Shown here in pieces: positions 61,422 through 64,000 of a DNA stretch of 64,000 nt (position 1 is its first letter; every line of letters starts with the position of its first letter). The stretch comes from Schlegelella_A sp035995885 (GTDB lineage: Bacteria; Pseudomonadota; Gammaproteobacteria; Burkholderiales; Burkholderiaceae_C): the NCBI GenBank assembly GCA_035995885.1, contig DASYKC010000211.1, positions 1 through 64,000 on the forward strand, written 5' to 3'. The position numbers and the translations under genes were made by a program. The notes beneath the pieces are model-generated. The model made no database searches. It was not told the origin of the DNA and worked only from the letters and a program-made list of their open reading frames with translations.

Positions 61422-61820
61422 ATGACCGGCGATTCGCTCGACCTCACCTTCGCGGCCCTGGCCGACCCGACCCGGCGCGCCATCCTGGCGCGCCTCGCCG
61501 CGGGCGAGACGGTCGTGAAGGAGCTCGCCCTGCCGTTCGCGATGAGCTCGCCCGCTGTCTCCAAGCACCTGCGCGTGCTCGAGCGCGCCGGCCTGGTCGA
61601 GCAGGGACGCGAGAAGCAGTGGCGGCCGCGCCGCCTGCGTGCCGAGCCGCTCGCCGAAGCGGCCGACTGGCTGCTCGCCTACCGGCCGTTCTGGGAAGAG
61701 CGGCTCGACCGGATGGAAGGCGTCGTCCGCAGGCTGAAGACGGCGGCCGCGAAGACCGACGCGAAGCGACGCGGCACGGCGCCTGCGGCGAAGACGCGCA
61801 CGCCCAAGCGTTCGCGATGA
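61422..61820 (+). CDS. ArsR-family transcriptional regulator
   Basis: This 132-residue winged-helix repressor has the pattern FAALADPTRRAILARLAAGE and the recognition helix SSPAVSKHLRVLERAGLVEQ. No CxC or other metal-binding cysteines are present, so it is not a metal sensor; it belongs to the ArsR subgroup paired with SRPBCC (AHSA1) proteins. The C-terminal 30 residues are Lys/Ala/Thr-rich. It starts 31 bases after a strong promoter and is followed 25 bases on by its SRPBCC partner; autorepression is likely. Confidence 0.93.
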   Translation: MTGDSLDLTFAALADPTRRAILARLAAGETVVKELALPFAMSSPAVSKHLRVLERAGLVEQGREKQWRPRRLRAEPLAEAADWLLAYRPFWEERLDRMEGVVRRLKTAAAKTDAKRRGTAPAAKTRTPKRSR

Positions 61821-61845
61821 CAGCGATGAACCGAAGGAACCCGAC

Positions 61846-62328
61846 ATGCTCATGACCCCGATCGTCAACCCGCCCGGGACCGCGCCGAACGTCCTCGTCC
61901 TGCGCCGACTCGTCGACGCGCCGCCCGAAATCGTCTTCTCTGCCTGGTCCGACCCGGCACACGTCGCCGAGTGGTGGCGTCCGCAAGGCTTCGTCACGCC
62001 GGTGTTCGAGATGGACTTCCGCGTCGGCGGCGAGTACCGCTACTGCATCCGCAAGGACGGCCGCGACGGCTGGGCGCGCGGCACGTACCGGGAGATCGTC
62101 GCGCCGTCGCGCATCGTCTTCACCTTCCAGTGGCAAAGCGGCGATGCCGGGCACGACGCCGAGACGCTGGTCACGGTCACGTTCGAGCCGCAGGGCGAGC
62201 GCACCGTGCTCACCTTCCGCCAGGAGCCGTTCGCCACCGACGCGGCCCGGCACAGCCACGGCCAGGGCTGGAGCCAGGTCCTCGAGTCGTTCGACTCGTT
62301 TCTCGTCACGCAAAGGACATCGTCATGA
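61846..62328 (+). CDS. SRPBCC (AHSA1-like) domain protein
   Basis: The 160-residue protein is a START-like hydrophobic-ligand-binding fold of the AHSA1 group: RRLVDAPPEIVFSAWSDPAHVAEWWRP at the start, FRVGGEYRYCI in the middle and GWSQVLESFDSFL in the C-terminal helix. Such proteins are regularly encoded beside ArsR-type regulators and are thought to bind small ligands; function is unproven. Its stop overlaps the glutathione transferase start by four bases (ATGA). Confidence 0.92.
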   Translation: MLMTPIVNPPGTAPNVLVLRRLVDAPPEIVFSAWSDPAHVAEWWRPQGFVTPVFEMDFRVGGEYRYCIRKDGRDGWARGTYREIVAPSRIVFTFQWQSGDAGHDAETLVTVTFEPQGERTVLTFRQEPFATDAARHSHGQGWSQVLESFDSFLVTQRTSS

Positions 62329-62996
62329 GCGCCATCACCGTCACCGCCTTCCGCTGGGTCCCGCCGTTCGCGCAGGGGCTGGTGCGCGACCTGCGCGTCC
62401 GCTGGGCGCTCGAGGAAGCGGGCCTGCCGTATCGCGAGCGGCTGATCGGCCGCGAGGAGCAGAACAGCGACGACTACCGCGCGCTGCAGCCGTTCGGCCA
62501 GGTCCCGGCGATCGAGGACGGCGATCTGCGCCTGTTCGAATCGGGCGCGATCGTCCTGCACATCGCCGATCGATCGAGCGCATTGCAGCCGGCCGATTCG
62601 CACCAGCGCGAGCTCGTCCGCAGCTGGACGCTGGCGGCGCTCAACACGGTCGAGCCGCCTATCATGATGCTCAACATGATCGACCTGCAGCCGGGCGGCG
62701 CACCCGAAGGCGCCAAGGGCCTGCGCGACGGCATCGTCGCCGCGATCGGCACGCGCCTCGACAGCGTCGCCCGCTTCCTCGGCGAGCGCGAGCACCTCGT
62801 CGCCGATCGCTTCACCGCCGCCGATCTGATGCTGACGACCGTCCTACGCATCCTCCGCAACACCGACCTGGTCGGCAGCCGGCCGACGCTCGCGGCGTAC
62901 CAGCGGCGCGGCGAAGAGCGGCCGGCGTTCAGGAAGGCGCTCGATGCGCAGCTGGCGGCGTTCGCCGCGCACGCACCGACAGGCGCCCCGGCCTAG
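62325..62996 (+). CDS. Glutathione S-transferase family protein
   Basis: The 223-residue protein has an N-terminal thioredoxin-like half (TVTAFRWVPPFAQGLVRDLRVRWALEEAG, QPFGQVPAIEDGDLRLFESGAIVLHIAD with the cis-Pro and glutathione-binding Glu-Ser) and an all-helical C-terminal half (DRFTAADLMLTTVLRIL). The position of the catalytic Ser/Tyr is not obvious in the FRWVPPF segment. It is translationally coupled to the SRPBCC gene, pointing to a detoxification operon under the ArsR regulator. Confidence 0.92.
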   Translation: MSAITVTAFRWVPPFAQGLVRDLRVRWALEEAGLPYRERLIGREEQNSDDYRALQPFGQVPAIEDGDLRLFESGAIVLHIADRSSALQPADSHQRELVRSWTLAALNTVEPPIMMLNMIDLQPGGAPEGAKGLRDGIVAAIGTRLDSVARFLGEREHLVADRFTAADLMLTTVLRILRNTDLVGSRPTLAAYQRRGEERPAFRKALDAQLAAFAAHAPTGAPA

Positions 62997-63016
62997 ATGC
63001 GAGGTCGCGCGCGCGC

Positions 63017-63952
63017 ATGACCGGCCGCCCGGCCGGCGCCGCCGCGCTCTCGGGAACGGCGTTCGCGACGCTGCTCCTGATCGCGCTCATGATGGGCGCG
63101 AACCACGTCGCCGCGCGCGTCGCCTTCGACCACGGCGTCGACGTCGCGACCGCGGTGAGCGTGCGCAGCGCCATCACCGCGCTCGTCGTCGGCGCGCTGC
63201 TCGTCGCGCAGCGCGTTCCGGTGGCGCTGACGCGGCGCCATCGGCGCGCGCTGCCCGCGATCGGCCTGCTCGTCGGCGTGCAGAGCCTCTGCCTCTACTC
63301 GGCGGTGGCGCGCCTGCCGGTGGCGCTCGCCCTGCTCGCCTTCAACACCTATCCGCTCTGGACGGCGCTCTGGGCGCGCGTCTTCTACGCGAGCCGGCCC
63401 GAGCGACGCGTCGTCGTCGCCATGCCGGTCATGCTGATCGGCCTCGCCCTGGCCCTCGACGTGCTCGGCGCCGCGTCCGGCCTCGGCGCGTCCGCGCAAT
63501 GGCAGAAGATCGGCGCCGGCGTCGCCTTCGCGCTCGCCGCGGCAGCGACCTTTGGCCTGGCCCTCGTCCTCACCCAGCACGAGGCCGGCGACCTCGACGG
63601 GCGCCTGCGCACGCTGACGACGATGGCGATCGTCGCCGTGATCGCGGTCGCGGCAGCGACGGCGCAAGGCGGCTTCCACCTGCCGAACGCGATGCCGGGC
63701 TGGTGGGGCCTCGCCGCCCTCACCTTCCTCTATGGCACCGCGTTCACGATCATGTTCACGGTGCTGCCGCGCCTCGGCGTCGTCGGCAACTCGGCGATCA
63801 TGAACGTCGAGCCGGTGTTCGCGCTCGGCCTCGCCTGGCTCGTTCTCGGCCAGTCGATCGCGCCGTCGCAGGTCGCCGGCGGCCTGCTTGTCGTCGCGAC
63901 CGTCGTCTGGCTCGGCCTGCGCCGGCCACGGGCGAACACCGTCACGGTTTGA
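63017..63952 (+). CDS. EamA-family (DMT) transporter
   Basis: The 311-residue inner-membrane protein has ten predicted helices in two EamA halves; the first includes LLLIALMMGANHVAARVAFDHG and the second LALVLTQHEAGD, with NVEPVFALGLAWLVLGQ near the end, the usual DMT motif. It may export metabolites produced in the ArsR operon, 20 bases downstream of the GST gene. The start ATG at 63017 keeps the first helix whole. Its last 11 bases overlap the end of a minus-strand gene. Confidence 0.9.
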   Translation: MTGRPAGAAALSGTAFATLLLIALMMGANHVAARVAFDHGVDVATAVSVRSAITALVVGALLVAQRVPVALTRRHRRALPAIGLLVGVQSLCLYSAVARLPVALALLAFNTYPLWTALWARVFYASRPERRVVVAMPVMLIGLALALDVLGAASGLGASAQWQKIGAGVAFALAAAATFGLALVLTQHEAGDLDGRLRTLTTMAIVAVIAVAAATAQGGFHLPNAMPGWWGLAALTFLYGTAFTIMFTVLPRLGVVGNSAIMNVEPVFALGLAWLVLGQSIAPSQVAGGLLVVATVVWLGLRRPRANTVTV

Positions 63953-64000
63953 GCGTCGCCAAGTACGCCGCGATGGCGATCATGTCGCCCTGATCGAGCC
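63942..64000 (-). CDS. 3' end of a cytochrome c-like gene (truncated by the window)
   Basis: On the minus strand an open frame enters at the window edge and ends at 63942 with the residues LDQGDMIAIAAYLATLKP. This matches the C-terminal helix of class I cytochromes c (DMxAIAAYLxxL). Only 18 codons are visible, so the call is tentative. It converges with the EamA gene and overlaps it by 11 bases. Confidence 0.5.
   Translation of the reverse strand, partial: LDQGDMIAIAAYLATLKP

Overview
The window is about 70 percent G+C, very gene-dense (no gene-free stretch exceeds 300 bases) and chromosomal in character. It most likely comes from a betaproteobacterium of the Burkholderiales. That is an inference from the arrangement dtd / tyrS / M23 peptidase / anmK / erpA / rpsI / rplM, from a Bug-type solute-binding protein, and from Liv-type ABC transporters wired to CoA ligases. 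I saw no tRNA, rRNA, CRISPR array, insertion sequence, integrase or prophage gene.

Layout. (1) 1-12.7 kb is a same-strand catabolic island: a B12-dependent acyl-CoA mutase large subunit cut by the window edge, a MeaB-type G-protein chaperone fused to a PaaI-type thioesterase, an AMP-forming acyl-CoA ligase, a complete LivGHMKF-type ABC importer, a small conserved-looking protein, a PaaK-like ligase and a Bug periplasmic binding protein. Together they look like a route that imports a carboxylic acid, activates it as a CoA ester and rearranges its carbon skeleton; the substrate is unknown. (2) 12.7-15 kb: a small unknown gene and a TPR/SPINDLY-type O-GlcNAc-transferase-like protein. (3) 15-22 kb: housekeeping genes dtd, a CDF metal exporter, tyrS, an M23 endopeptidase, anmK, erpA, rpsI and rplM. 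(4) 22-27 kb: a GNAT protein, a DUF2726 protein, the SrkA-type kinase and htpG with a near-consensus heat-shock promoter. (5) 27-32.5 kb: a tightly overlapping run DUF2167 - M50 protease - HipA-like kinase - DUF3037 - acyl-CoA synthetase - aldo/keto reductase. (6) 32.5-34.6 kb: a RES/Xre toxin-antitoxin pair with a visible promoter and palindrome, and an SDR.

(7) 34.7-49.2 kb: a histidine phosphatase, an NAD(P)H-hydrate dehydratase, the three-domain DNA repair ligase LigD (PE-LIG-POL), an SDR, two GT4 glycosyltransferases with a DUF2334 deacetylase and a PAP2 phosphatase, an AI-2E-type permease, a second stand-alone ATP-dependent DNA ligase, CreD and GlsB. This resembles a stress/stationary-phase and envelope neighbourhood; no Ku gene is visible. 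(8) 49.3-52.4 kb: aroQ overlapping pcaI-pcaJ, then pcaF, the last steps of the beta-ketoadipate pathway. (9) 52.4-57.6 kb: a very acidic disordered protein, a Popeye-like membrane cNMP-binding protein, a LuxR-type regulator with a degenerate receiver, a trypsin-like/PDZ protease and an ABC-2 exporter pair. (10) 57.6-64 kb: methylcrotonyl-CoA carboxylase subunits, then an ArsR - SRPBCC - GST - EamA operon with a good sigma70 promoter, and the tail of a cytochrome c-like gene.

Most promising leads: the mutase without the methylmalonyl-binding arginine next to the MeaB-thioesterase fusion; the M50 / HipA-like / DUF3037 operon; the TM-cNMP protein beside a pseudo-receiver regulator; and the hairpin-bearing mini-ORFs that bridge two gaps of the liv operon. 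All long antisense reading frames were treated as high-GC shadows.
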